64,000 nucleotides of DNA from contig CM069880.1 in NCBI GenBank assembly GCA_036172665.1, positions 3,040,501 through 3,104,500 of the forward strand. The letters are read 5' to 3'. Both the position numbers and the translations under genes were made by a program. The stretch comes from Prosopocoilus inquinatus. Its lineage: Eukaryota; Arthropoda; Insecta; Coleoptera; Lucanidae. Below are positions 1-13,400 of the stretch, piece after piece (position 1 is the first letter of the stretch; each line of letters begins with the position of its first letter). The notes under the pieces are model-generated. The model was not told where the DNA came from. It did not search any database and was given only the letters and a program-made list of their open reading frames with translations.

Positions 1-149
1 AGCGTTGTTCCTGTGATGTATCTAATCGATCCTTACTTATCTATCATGTTATTTGACGTTTCCATGGACTCCAGTAACTCTGATGTGAGATACGACGTTT
101 TCAGACGCAGCAGAAGCTGGAAATAGTTTTAAACGAAACAACACGTATT
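1..149 (+). repeat. Representative satellite monomer (first copy)
   Basis: One full 149-bp unit, given as the reference for phase. Relative to its first base the landmarks are: GTTGTTCC at 4-11; the ATCGAT palindrome (ClaI-type site) at 25-30; TTTGACG near 52-58; ATGGACTCC near 63-71; GTGAGATAC at 85-93; CGGACGCAGCAG near 102-113 (CAGACGCAGCAG in this copy); GAAATAGTTTTAAACG near 120-135; and AACAACACG(T/C)ATT near 138-149. The unit boundary is arbitrary. This copy has the less common TTTCCATGG and TTTTCAGACG variants, which recur near 1849, 4978, 11385, 14514 and 16302 and mark duplicated blocks. Confidence 0.95.
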
Positions 150-411
150 AGCGTTGTTCCTGTGATGTATCTAATCGATCCTTACTTATCTATCATGTTA
201 TTTGACGTTTGGATGGACTCCAGTAACTCTGATGTGAGATACGAAGTTCTCGGACGCAGCAGAAGCTGGAAATAGTTTTAAACGAAACAACACGCATTAG
301 CGTTGTTCCTGTGATGTATCTAATCGATCCTTACTCATCTATCATGTTATTTGAAGTTTGGATGGACTCCAGTAACTCTGATGTGAGATACAAAGTTCTC
401 GGACGCAGCAG

Positions 412-3400
412 AAACTGGAAATAGTTTTGAACGAAACAACACGCATTAGCGTTGTTCCTGTGATGTATCTAATCGATCCTTACTCATCTATCATGTTATT
501 TGAAGTTTGGATGGACTCCAGTAACTCTGATGTGAGATACAAAGTTCTCGGACGCAGCAGAAACTGGAAATAGTTTTGAACGAAACAACACGTATTAGCG
601 TTGTTCCTGTGATGTATCTAAACGATCCTTACGTATCTAACATGTTATTTGACGTTTGGATGGACTCCAGTAAGTCTGATGTGAGATACAAAGTTTTTGG
701 ACGCAGCAGGAGCTGGAAATAGTTTTAAACGAAACAACACGTATTAGCGATGTTCCTGTGATGTATCTAATCGATCCTTACTCAGGTATCATGTTATTTT
801 ACGTTTGGATGGAGTCCAGTAACTCTGGTGTGAGATACAAAGTTTTTGGAAGCAGCAGAAACTGGAAATAGTTTTGAACGAAACAACACGTATTAGCGTT
901 GTTCCTGTGATGTATCTAATCGATCCTTACTTAGCTACTATGTTATTTGACGTTTCGATGGACTCCAGTAACTCTAATGTGAGATACGAAATTTTCGGAC
1001 GCAGCAGCAGCTGGAAATAGTTTTAAACGAAACAACACATATTAGCGTTGTTCCTGTGATGTATCTAATCGATCCTTACTCATCTATCATGTTATTTGAC
1101 GTTTGGACTGACTCCAGTAACTCTGATGTGAGATACAAAGTTCTCGGACGCAGCAGAAGCTGGAAATACTTTCGAACGAAACAACACGTATTAGCGTTGT
1201 TCCTGTGATGTATCTAAACTATCCTTACTTATCTAACATGTTATTTGACGTTTGGATGGACTCCAGTAAGTCTGATGTGAGATACAAAGTTTTTGGACGC
1301 AGCTGAAGCTAGAAATAGTTTTAAACGAAACAACACGCATTAGCGTTGTTCCTGTGATGTATCTAATCGATCCTTACTTATCTATCATGTTATTTGACAT
1401 TTCGATGGACTCCAGTTACTCTGATGTGAGATACGACGTTTTCGGACGCAGCAGAAGCTGGAAATAGTTTTAAACGAAACAACACGTATTAGCGTTGTTC
1501 CTGTGATGTATCTAATCGATCCTTACTTATCTATCATGTTATTTGACGTTTGGATGGACTCCAGTAACTCTGATGTGAGATACGAATTTCTCGGACGCAG
1601 CAGAAGCTGGAAATAGTTTTAAACGAAACAACACGCATTAGCGTTGTTCCTGTGATGTATCTAATCGATCCTTACTCATCTATCATGTTATTTGGCGTTT
1701 CGATGGACTCCAGTAACTTTGATGTGAGATACGAAGTTCACGGACGCAGCTGAAGCTAGAAATAGTTTTAAACGAAACAACACGCATTAGCGTTGTTCCT
1801 GTGATGTATCTAATCGATCCTTACTTATCTATCATGTTATTTGACGTTTCCATGGACTCCAGTAACTCTGATGTGAGATACGACGTTTTCAGACGCAGCA
1901 GAAGCTGGAAATAGTTTTAAACGAAACAACACGTATTAGCGTTGTTCCTGTGATGTATCTAATCGATCCTTACTTATCTATCATGTTATTTGACGTTTGG
2001 ATGGACTCCAGTAACTCTGATGTGAGATACGAAGTTCTCGGACGCAGCAGAAGCTGGAAATAGTTTTAAACGAAACAACACGCATTAGCGTTGTTCCTGT
2101 GATGTATCTAATTGATCCTTACTCATCTATCATGTTATTTGGCGTTTCGATGGACTCCAGTAACGTTGATATGAGATACGAAGTTCTCGGACGCAGCTGA
2201 AGCTGGAAATAGTTTTAAACGAAACAACACGCATTAGCGTTGTTCCTGTGATGTATCTAATCGATCCTTACTCATCTATCATGTTATTTGACGTTTCGAT
2301 GGACTCCAGTAACTTTGATGTGAGATACGACGTTTTCTTACGCAGCAGAAGCTGGAAATAGTTTTAAACGAAACAACACGCATTAGCGATGTTCCTGTGA
2401 TGTATCTAATCGATCCCTACTCATCTATCATGTTATTTTACGTTTGGATGGACTCCAGTAACTCTGATGTGAGTTACAAAGTTTTTGGACGCAGCAGAAG
2501 CTGGAAATAGTTTTGAAGGAAACAACACGTATTAGCGTTGTTCCTGTGATGTATCTAATCGATCCTTACTTATCTAACATGTTATTTGACGTTTGGATGG
2601 ACTCCAGTAAGTCTGATGTGAGATACAAAGTTTTTGGACGCAGCTGAAGCTAGAAATAGTTTTAAACGAAACAACACGCATTAGCGTTGTTCCTGTGATG
2701 TATCTAATCGATCCTTACTTATCTATCATGTTATTTGACATTTCGATGGACTCCAGTTACTCTGATGTGAGATACGACGTTTTCGGACGCAGCAGAAGCT
2801 GGAAATAGTTTTAAACGAAACAACACATATTAGCGTTGTTCCTGTGATGTATCTAATCGATCCTTACTCATCTATCATGTTATTTGAAGTTTGGATGGAC
2901 TCCAGTAACTCTGATGTGAGATACAAAGTTCTCGGACGCAGCAGAAGCTGGAAATAGTTTCGAACGAAACAACACGTATTAGCGTTATTCCTGTGATGTA
3001 TCTAAACTATCCTTACTTATCTAACATGTTATTTGACGTTTGGATGGCCTCCAGTATGTCTGATGTGAGATACAAAGTTTTTGGACGCAGCTGAAGTTAG
3101 AAATAGTTTTAAACGAAACAACACGCATTAGCGTTGTTCCTGTGATGTATCTAATCGATCCTTACTTATCTATCATGTTATTTGACGTTTCGATGGACTC
3201 CAGTAACTCTGATGTGAGATACGAAGTTCTCGGACGCAGCAGAAGCTGGAAATAGTTTTAAACGAAACAACACGCATTAGCGTTGTTCCTGTGATGTATC
3301 TAATTGATCCTTACTTATCTATCATGTTATTTGGCGTTTCGATGGACTCCAGTAACTCTGATGTGAGATACGAAGTTCTCGGACGCAGCAGAAGCTGGAA

Positions 3401-6400
3401 ATAGTTTTAAACGAAACAACACGCATTAGCGATGTTCCTGTGATGTATCTAATCGATCCTTACTCATCTATCATGTTATTTTACGTTTGGATGGACTCCA
3501 GTAACTCTGATGTTAGATACAAAGTTTTTGGACGCAGCAGAAGCTGGAAATAGTTTTGAACGAAACAACACGCATTAGCGTTGTTCCTGTGATGTATCTA
3601 ATCGATCCTTACTCATCTATCATGTTATTTGAAGTTTGGATGGACTCCAGTAACTCTGATGTGAGATACAAAGTTCTCGGACGCAGCAGAAACTGGAAAT
3701 AGTTTTGAACGAAACAACACGTATTAGCGTTGTTCCTGTGATGTATCTAAACGATCCTTACGTATCTAACATGTTATTTGACGTTTGGATGGACTCCAGT
3801 AAGTCTGATGTGAGATACAAAGTTTTTGGACGCAGCAGGAGCTGGAAATAGTTTTAAACGAAACAACACGTATTAGCGATGTTCCTGTGATGTATCTAAT
3901 CGATCCTTACTCAGGTATCATGTTATTTTACGTTTGGATGGAGTCCAGTAACTCTGGTGTGAGATACAAAGTTTTTGGAAGCAGCAGAAACTGGAAATAG
4001 TTTTGAACGAAACAACACGTATTAGCGTTGTTCCTGTGATGTATCTAATCGATCCTTACTTAGCTACTATGTTATTTGACGTTTCGATGGACTCCAGTAA
4101 CTCTAATGTGAGATACGAAATTTTCGGACGCAGCAGCAGCTGGAAATAGTTTTAAACGAAACAACACATATTAGCGTTGTTCCTGTGATGTATCTAATCG
4201 ATCCTTACTCATCTATCATGTTATTTGACGTTTGGACTGACTCCAGTAACTCTGATGTGAGATACAAAGTTCTCGGACGCAGCAGAAGCTGGAAATAGTT
4301 TCGAACGAAACAACACGTATTAGCGTTGTTCCTGTGATGTATCTAAACTATCCTTACTTATCTAACATGTTATTTGACGTTTGGATGGACTCCAGTAAGT
4401 CTGATGTGAGATACAAAGTTTTTGGACGCAGCTGAAGCTAGAAATAGTTTTAAACGAAACAACACGCATTAGCGTTGTTCCTGTGATGTATCTAATCGAT
4501 CCTTACTTATCTATCATGTTATTTGACATTTCGATGGACTCCAGTTACTCTGATGTGAGATACGACGTTTTCGGACGCAGCAGAAGCTGGAAATAGTTTT
4601 AAACGAAACAACACGTATTAGCGTTGTTCCTGTGATGTATCTAATCGATCCTTACTTATCTATCATGTTATTTGACGTTTGGATGGACTCCAGTAACTCT
4701 GATGTGAGATACGAATTTCTCGGACGCAGCAGAAGCTGGAAATAGTTTTAAACGAAACAACACGCATTAGCGTTGTTCCTGTGATGTATCTAATCGATCC
4801 TTACACATCTATCATGTTATTTGGCGTTTCGATGGACTCCAGTAACTTTGATGTGAGATACGAAGTTCACGGACGCAGCTGAAGCTAGAAATAGTTTTAA
4901 ACGAAACAACACGCATTAGCGTTGTTCCTGTGATGTATCTAATCGATCCTTACTTATCTATCATGTTATTTGACGTTTCCATGGACTCCAGTAACTCTGA
5001 TGTGAGATACGACGTTTTCAGACGCAGCAGAAGCTGGAAATAGTTTTAAACGAAACAACACGTATTAGCGTTGTTCCTGTGATGTATCTAATCGATCCTT
5101 ACTTATCTATCATGTTATTTGACGTTTGGATGGACTCCAGTAACTCTGATGTGAGATACGAAGTTCTCGGACGCAGCAGAAGCTGGAAATAGTTTTAAAC
5201 GAAACAACACGCATTAGCGTTGTTCCTGTGATGTATCTAATTGATCCTTACTCATCTATCATGTTATTTGGCGTTTCGATGGACTCCAGTAACGTTGATA
5301 TGAGATACGAAGTTCTCGGACGCAGCTGAAGCTGGAAATAGTTTTAAACGAAACAACACGCATTAGCGTTGTTCCTGTGATGTATCTAATCGATCCTTAC
5401 TCATCTATCATGTTATTTGACGTTTCGATGGACTCCAGTAACTTTGATGTGAGATACGACGTTTTCTTACGCAGCAGAAGCTGGAAATAGTTTTAAACGA
5501 AACAACACGCATTAGCGATGTTCCTGTGATGTATCTAATCGATCCCTACTCATCTATCATGTTATTTTACGTTTGGATGGACTCCAGTAACTCTGATGTG
5601 AGTTACAAAGTTTTTGGACGCAGCAGAAGCTGGAAATAGTTTTGAAGGAAACAACACGTATTAGCGTTGTTCCTGTGATGTATCTAATCGATCCTTACTT
5701 ATCTAACATGTTATTTGACGTTTGGATGGACTCCAGTAAGTCTGATGTGAGATACAAAGTTTTTGGACGCAGCTGAAGCTAGAAATAGTTTTAAACGAAA
5801 CAACACGCATTAGCGTTGTTCCTGTGATGTATCTAATCGATCCTTACTTATCTATCATGTTATTTGACATTTCGATGGACTCCAGTTACTCTGATGTGAG
5901 ATACGACGTTTTCGGACGCAGCAGAAGCTGGAAATAGTTTTAAACGAAACAACACATATTAGCGTTGTTCCTGTGATGTATCTAATCGATCCTTACTCAT
6001 CTATCATGTTATTTGAAGTTTGGATGGACTCCAGTAACTCTGATGTGAGATACAAAGTTCTCGGACGCAGCAGAAGCTGGAAATAGTTTCGAACGAAACA
6101 ACACGTATTAGCGTTATTCCTGTGATGTATCTAAACTATCCTTACTTATCTAACATGTTATTTGACGTTTGGATGGCCTCCAGTAAGTCTGATGTGAGAT
6201 ACAAAGTTTTTGGACGCAGCTGAAGTTAGAAATAGTTTTAAACGAAACAACACGCATTAGCGTTGTTCCTGTGATGTATCTAATCGATCCTTACTTATCT
6301 ATCATGTTATTTGACGTTTCGATGGACTCCAGTAACTCTGATGTGAGATACGAAGTTCTCGGACGCAGCAGAAGCTGGAAATAGTTTTAAACGAAACAAC

Positions 6401-6559
6401 ACGCATTAGCGTTGTTCCTGTGATGTATCTAATTGATCCTTACTTATCTATCATGTTATTTGGCGTTTCGATGGACTCCAGTAACTCTGATGTGAGATAC
6501 GAAGTTCTCGGACGCAGCAGAAGCTGGAAATAGTTTTAAACGAAACAACACGCATTAGC
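412..6559 (+). repeat. 21-monomer near-tandem duplication (412-3430 and 3541-6559)
   Basis: About 3.0 kb recurs at an offset of 3129 bp (21 x 149). The order of rare subtypes is the same in both: AAACGATCCTTACG near 620 and 3749, CTCAGGTATC at 781 and 3910, TTTCCATGG at 1849 and 4978, AACGTTGATATG near 2162 and 5291. Differences are few, for example C at 1169 against G at 4298, TTACTCATC near 1674 against TTACACATC near 4803, and AGTATGTC near 3053 against AGTAAGTC near 6182. Boundaries are where the two stop sharing subtypes and are good to within about one monomer. Near identity implies a recent unequal exchange or amplification. Confidence 0.9.
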
Positions 6560-9500
6560 GTTGTTCCTGTGATGTATCTAATCGATCCTTACTCATCTAT
6601 CATGTTATTTGACGTTTCGATGGACTCCAGTAACTTTGATGTGAGATACGACGTTTTCTTACGCAGCAGAAGCTGGAAATAGTTTTAAACGAAACAACAC
6701 GCATTAGCGATGTTCCTGTGATGTATCTAATCGATCCTTACTCATCTATCATGTTATTTTACGTTTGGATGGACTCCAGTATCTCTGATGTGAGATACAA
6801 AGTTTTTGGACGCAGCAGAAGCTGGAAATAGTTTTGAACGAAACAACACGTATTAGCGTTGTTCCTGTGATGTATCTAATCGATCCTTACTTAGCTACTA
6901 TGTTATTTGACGTTTCGATGGACTCCAGTAACTCTAATGTGAGATACGAAATTTTCGGACGCAGCAGCAGCTGGAAATAGTTTTAAACGAAACAACACAT
7001 ATTAGCGTTGTTCCTGTGATGTATCTAATCGATCCTTACTCATCTATCATGTTATTTGACGTTTGGACGGACTCCAGTAACTCTGATGTGAGATACAAAG
7101 TTCTCGGACGCAGCAGAAGCTGGAAATAGTTTTGAACGAAACAACACGTATTAGCGTTGTTCCTGTGATGTATCTAAACGATCCTTACTTATCTAACATG
7201 TTATTTGACGTTTGGATGGACTCCAGTAAGACTGATGTGAGATACAAAGTTTTTGGACGCAGCAGGAGCCTTAAATAGTTTTAAACGAAACAACACGTAT
7301 TAGCGTTGTTCCTGTGCTGTATCTAATCGATCCTTTCTCATCTATCATGTCATTTGATGTTTGGATGGACTCCAGTAACTCTGATGTGAGATACGAAGTT
7401 CTCGGACGCAGCAGAAGCTGGAAATAGTTTTAAACGAAACAACACGCATTAGCGTTGTTCCTGTGATGTATCTAATCGATCCTTACTCATCTATCATGTT
7501 ATTTGGCGTTTCGATGGACTCCAGTAACTTTGATATGAGATACGAAGTTCTCGGACGCAGTTGAAGCTGGAAATAGTTTTAAACGAAACAACACGCATTA
7601 GCGTTGTTCCTGTGATGTATCTAATCGATCCTTACTCATCTATCATGTTATTTGAAGTTTGGATAGACTCCAGTAACTCTGATGTGAGATACAAAGTTCT
7701 CGGACGCAGCAGAAGCTGGAAATAGTTTTGAACGAAACAACACGTATTAGCGTTGTTCCTGTGATGTATCTAAACGATCCTTACTTATCTAACATGTTAT
7801 TTGACGTTTGGATGGACTCCAGTAAGTCTGATGTGAGATACAAAGTTTTTGGACGCAGCAGGAGCTTTAAATAGTTTTAAACGAAACAACACGTATTAGC
7901 GTTGTTCCTGTGCTGTATCTAATCGATCCTTACTTATCTATCATGTTATTTGACGTTTCGATGGACTCCAGTAACTCTGATATGAGATACGACGTTTTCG
8001 GACGCAGCAGAAGCTGGAAATAGTTTTAAACGAAACAACACGCATTAGCGATGTTCCTGTGATGTATCTAATCGATCCTTACTCATCTATCATGTTATTT
8101 TACGTTTGGATGGACTCCAGTAACTCTGATGTGAGATACAAAGTTTTTGGACGCAGCAGAAGCTGGAAATAGTTTTGAACGAAACAACACGTATTAGCGT
8201 TGTTCCTGTGATGTATCTAATCGATCCTTACTTAGCTACTATGTTATTTGACGTTTCGATGGACTCCAGTAACTCTAATGTGAGATACGAAATTTTCGGA
8301 CGCAGCAGCAGCTGGAAATAGTTTTAAACGAAACAACACATATTAGCGTTGTTCCTGTGATGTATCTAATCGATCCTTATTCATCTATCATGTTATTTGA
8401 CGTTTGGACGGACTCCAGTAACTCTGATGTGAGATAAAAAGTTCTCGGACGCAGCAGAAGCTGGAAATAGTTTTGAACGAAACAACACGTATTAGCGTTG
8501 TTCCTGTGATGTATCTAAACGATCCTTACTTATCTAACATATTATTTGACGTTTGGATGGCCTCCAGTAAGTCTGATGTGAGATACAAAGTTTTTGGACG
8601 CAGCAGGAGCTTGAAATAGTTTTAAACGAAACAACACGCATTAGCGTTGTTCCTGTGATGTATCTAATCGATCCTTACTCATATATCATGTTATTTGGCG
8701 TTTCGATGGACTCCAGTAACTCTGATGTGAGATACGAAGTTCTCGGACGCAGCTGAAGCTGGAAATAGTTTTAAACGAAACAACACGCATTAGCGTTGTT
8801 CCTGTGATGTATCTAATCGATCCTTACTCATCTATCATGTTATTTGACGTTTCGATGGACTCCAGTAACTTTGATGTGAGATACGACGTTTTCTTACGCA
8901 GCAGAAGCTGGAAATAGTTTTAAACGAAACAACACGCATTAGCGATGTTCCTGTGATGTATCTAATCGATCCTTACTCATCTATCATGTTATTTTACGTT
9001 TGGATGGACTCCAGTAACTCTGATGTGAGATACGACGTTTTCAGACGCAGCAGAAGCTGGAAATAGTTTTAAACGAAACAACACGTATTAGCGTTGTTCC
9101 TGTGATGTATCTAATCGATCCTTACTTATCTATCGTGTTATTTGACGTTTGGATGGACTCCAGTAACTCTGATGTGAGATACGAAGTTCTCGGACGCAGC
9201 AGAAGCTGGAAATAGTTTTAAACGAAACAACACGCATTAGCGTTGTTCCTGTGATGTATCTAATTGATCCTTACTTATCTATCATGTTATTTGGCGTTTC
9301 GATGGACTCCAGTAACTCTGATGTGAGATACGAAGTTCTCGGACGCAGCAGAAGCTGGAAATAGTTTTAAACGAAACAACACGCATTAGCGTTGTTCCTG
9401 TGATGTATCTAATCGATCCTTACTCATCTATCATGTTATTTGACGTTTCGATGGACTCCAGTAACTTTGATGTGAGATACGACGTTTTCTTACGCAGCAG

Positions 9501-10440
9501 AAGCTGGAAATAGTTTTAAACGAAACAACACGCATTAGCGATGTTCCTGTGATGTATCTAATCGATCCTTACTCATCTATCATGTTATTTTACGTTTGGA
9601 TGGACTCCAGTAACTCTGATGTGAGATACAAAGTTTTTGGACGCAGCAGAAGCTGGAAATAGTTTTGAACGAAACAACACGTATTAGCGTTGTTCCTGTG
9701 ATGTATCTAATCGATCCTTACTTAGCTACTATGTTATTTGACGTTTCGATGGACTCCAGTAACTCTAATGTGAGATACGAAATTTTCGGACGCAGCAGCA
9801 GCTGGAAATAGTTTTAAACGAAACAACACATATTATCGTTGTTCCTGTGATGTATCTAATCGATCCTTACTCATCTATCATGTTATTTGACGTTTGGACG
9901 GACTCCAGTAACTCTGATGTGAGATACAAAGTTCTCGGACGCAGCAGAAGCTGGAAATAGTTTTGAACGAAACAACACGTATTAGCGTTGTTCCTGTGAT
10001 GTATCTAAACGATCCTTACTTATCTAACATGTTATTTGACGTTTGGATGGACTCCAGTAAGACTGATGTGAGATACAAAGTTTTTGGACGCAGCAGGAGC
10101 TTTAAATAGTTTTAAACGAAACAACACGTATTAGCGTTGTTCCTGTGCTGTATCTAATCGATCCTTTCTCATCTATCATGTCATTTGATGTTTGGATGGA
10201 CTCCAGTAACTCTGATGTGAGATACGAAGTTCTCGGACGCAGCAGAAGCTGGAAATAGTTTTAAACGAAACAACACGCATTAGCGTTGTTCCTGTGATGT
10301 ATCTAATCGATCCTTACTCATCTATCATGTTATTTGGCGTTTCGATGGACTCCAGTAACTTTGATATGAGATACGAAGTTCTCGGACGCAGCAGAAGCTG
10401 GAAATAGTTTTAAACGAAACAACACGCATTAGCGTTGTTC

Positions 10441-13400
10441 CTGTGATGTATCTAATCGATCCTTACTCAGGTATCATGTTATTTTACGTTTGGATGGAGT
10501 CCAGTAACTCTGGTGTGAGATACAAAGTTTTTGGAAGCAGCAGAAACTGGAAATAGTTTTGAACGAAACAACACGTATTAGCGTTGTTCCTGTGATGTAT
10601 CTAATCGATCCTTACTTAGCTACTATGTTATTTGACGTTTCGATGGACTCCAGTAACTCTAATGTGAGATACGAAATTTTCGGACGCAGCAGCAGCTGGA
10701 AATAGTTTTAAACGAAACAACACATATTAGCGTTGTTCCTGTGATGTATCTAATCGATCCTTACTCATCTATCATGTTATTTGACGTTTGGACTGACTCC
10801 AGTAACTCTGATGTGAGATACAAAGTTCTCGGACGCAGCAGAAGCTGGAAATACTTTCGAACGAAACAACACGTATTAGCGTTGTTCCTGTGATGTATCT
10901 AAACTATCCTTACTTATCTAACATGTTATTTGACGTTTGGATGGACTCCAGTAAGTCTGATGTGAGATACAAAGTTTTTGGACGCAGCTGAAGCTAGAAA
11001 TAGTTTTAAACGAAACAACACGCATTAGCGTTGTTCCTGTGATGTATCTAATCGATCCTTACTTATCTATCATGTTATTTGACATTTCGATGGACTCCAG
11101 TTACTCTGATGTGAGATACGAATTTCTCGGACGCAGCAGAAGCTGGAAATAGTTTTAAACGAAACAACACGCATTAGCGTTGTTCCTGTGATGTATCTAA
11201 TCGATCCTTACTCATCTATCATGTTATTTGGCGTTTCGATGGACTCCAGTAACTTTGATGTGAGATACGAAGTTCACGGACGCAGCTGAAGCTAGAAATA
11301 GTTTTAAACGAAACAACACGCATTAGCGTTGTTCCTGTGATGTATCTAATCGATCCTTACTTATCTATCATGTTATTTGACGTTTCCATGGACTCCAGTA
11401 ACTCTGATGTGAGATACGACGTTTTCAGACGCAGCAGAAGCTGGAAATAGTTTTAAACGAAACAACACGTATTAGCGTTGTTCCTGTGATGTATCTAATC
11501 GATCCTTACTTATCTATCATGTTATTTGACGTTTGGATGGACTCCAGTAACTCTGATGTGAGATACGAAGTTCTCGGACGCAGCAGAAGCTGGAAATAGT
11601 TTTAAACGAAACAACACGCATTAGCGTTGTTCCTGTGATGTATCTAATTGATCCTTACTCATCTATCATGTTATTTGGCGTTTCGATGGACTCCAGTAAC
11701 GTTGATATGAGATACGAAGTTCTCGGACGCAGCTGAAGCTGGAAATAGTTTTAAACGAAACAACACGCATTAGCGTTGTTCCTGTGATGTATCTAATCGA
11801 TCCTTACTCATCTATCATGTTATTTGACGTTTCGATGGACTCCAGTAACTTTGATGTGAGATACGACGTTTTCTTACGCAGCAGAAGCTGGAAATAGTTT
11901 TAAACGAAACAACACGCATTAGCGATGTTCCTGTGATGTATCTAATCGATCCCTACTCATCTATCATGTTATTTTACGTTTGGATGGACTCCAGTAACTC
12001 TGATGTGAGTTACAAAGTTTTTGGACGCAGCAGAAGCTGGAAATAGTTTTGAAGGAAACAACACGTATTAGCGTTGTTCCTGTGATGTATCTAATCGATC
12101 CTTACTTATCTAACATGTTATTTGACGTTTGGATGGACTCCAGTAAGTCTGATGTGAGATACAAAGTTTTTGGACGCAGCTGAAGCTAGAAATAGTTTTA
12201 AACGAAACAACACGCATTAGCGTTGTTCCTGTGATGTATCTAATCGATCCTTACTTATCTATCATGTTATTTGACATTTCGATGGACTCCAGTTACTCTG
12301 ATGTGAGATACGACGTTTTCGGACGCAGCAGAAGCTGGAAATAGTTTTAAACGAAACAACACATATTAGCGTTGTTCCTGTGATGTATCTAATCGATCCT
12401 TACTCATCTATCATGTTATTTGAAGTTTGGATGGACTCCAGTAACTCTGATGTGAGATACAAAGTTCTCGGACGCAGCAGAAGCTGGAAATAGTTTCGAA
12501 CGAAACAACACGTATTAGCGTTATTCCTGTGATGTATCTAAACTATCCTTACTTATCTAACATGTTATTTGACGTTTGGATGGCCTCCAGTAAGTCTGAT
12601 GTGAGATACAAAGTTTTTGGACGCAGCTGAAGTTAGAAATAGTTTTAAACGAAACAACACGCATTAGCGTTGTTCCTGTGATGTATCTAATCGATCCTTA
12701 CTTATCTATCATGTTATTTGACGTTTCGATGGACTCCAGTAACTCTGATGTGAGATACGAAGTTCTCGGACGCAGCAGAAGCTGGAAATAGTTTTAAACG
12801 AAACAACACGCATTAGCGTTGTTCCTGTGATGTATCTAATTGATCCTTACTTATCTATCATGTTATTTGGCGTTTCGATGGACTCCAGTAACTCTGATGT
12901 GAGATACGAAGTTCTCGGACGCAGCAGAAGCTGGAAATAGTTTTAAACGAAACAACACGCATTAGCGATGTTCCTGTGATGTATCTAATCGATCCTTACT
13001 CATCTATCATGTTATTTTACGTTTGGATGGACTCCAGTAACTCTGATGTTAGATACAAAGTTTTTGGACGCAGCAGAAGCTGGAAATAGTTTTGAACGAA
13101 ACAACACGCATTAGCGTTGTTCCTGTGATGTATCTAATCGATCCTTACTCATCTATCATGTTATTTGAAGTTTGGATGGACTCCAGTAACTCTGATGTGA
13201 GATACAAAGTTCTCGGACGCAGCAGAAACTGGAAATAGTTTTGAACGAAACAACACGTATTAGCGTTGTTCCTGTGATGTATCTAAACGATCCTTACGTA
13301 TCTAACATGTTATTTGACGTTTGGATGGACTCCAGTAAGTCTGATGTGAGATACAAAGTTTTTGGACGCAGCAGGAGCTGGAAATAGTTTTAAACGAAAC

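Larger units (their letters stand above)
1..10391 (+). repeat. Left super-block, first copy (pairs with 10441-20821)
   Basis: Most of this block has a second copy downstream, in three collinear pieces. Positions 1-2121 recur at 14454-16574 (offset 14453 = 97 monomers), with no difference at the points I compared. About 760-5209 recurs at 10441-14745, with offset 9685 changing to 9536 because one monomer near 1430-1580 is missing downstream. About 6325-10391 recurs at 16457-20821, with offset 10132 changing to 10430. Shared rare variants include GTTAGATAC at 3512/13048, GGAGCCTTAAATAG at 7264/17396, TATCGTGTTA at 9131/19561 and TATTATCG at 9831/20261. All offsets are whole multiples of 149. 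Confidence 0.85.

Noticed and set aside
52..76. CENP-B box-like match in the TTTCGATGGACTCCAG variants of the monomer
   Set aside because: The TTCG and following A fit the mammalian core pattern, but the required CGGG is CCAG, and many monomers have TTTGG in place of TTTCG. Too weak to call.
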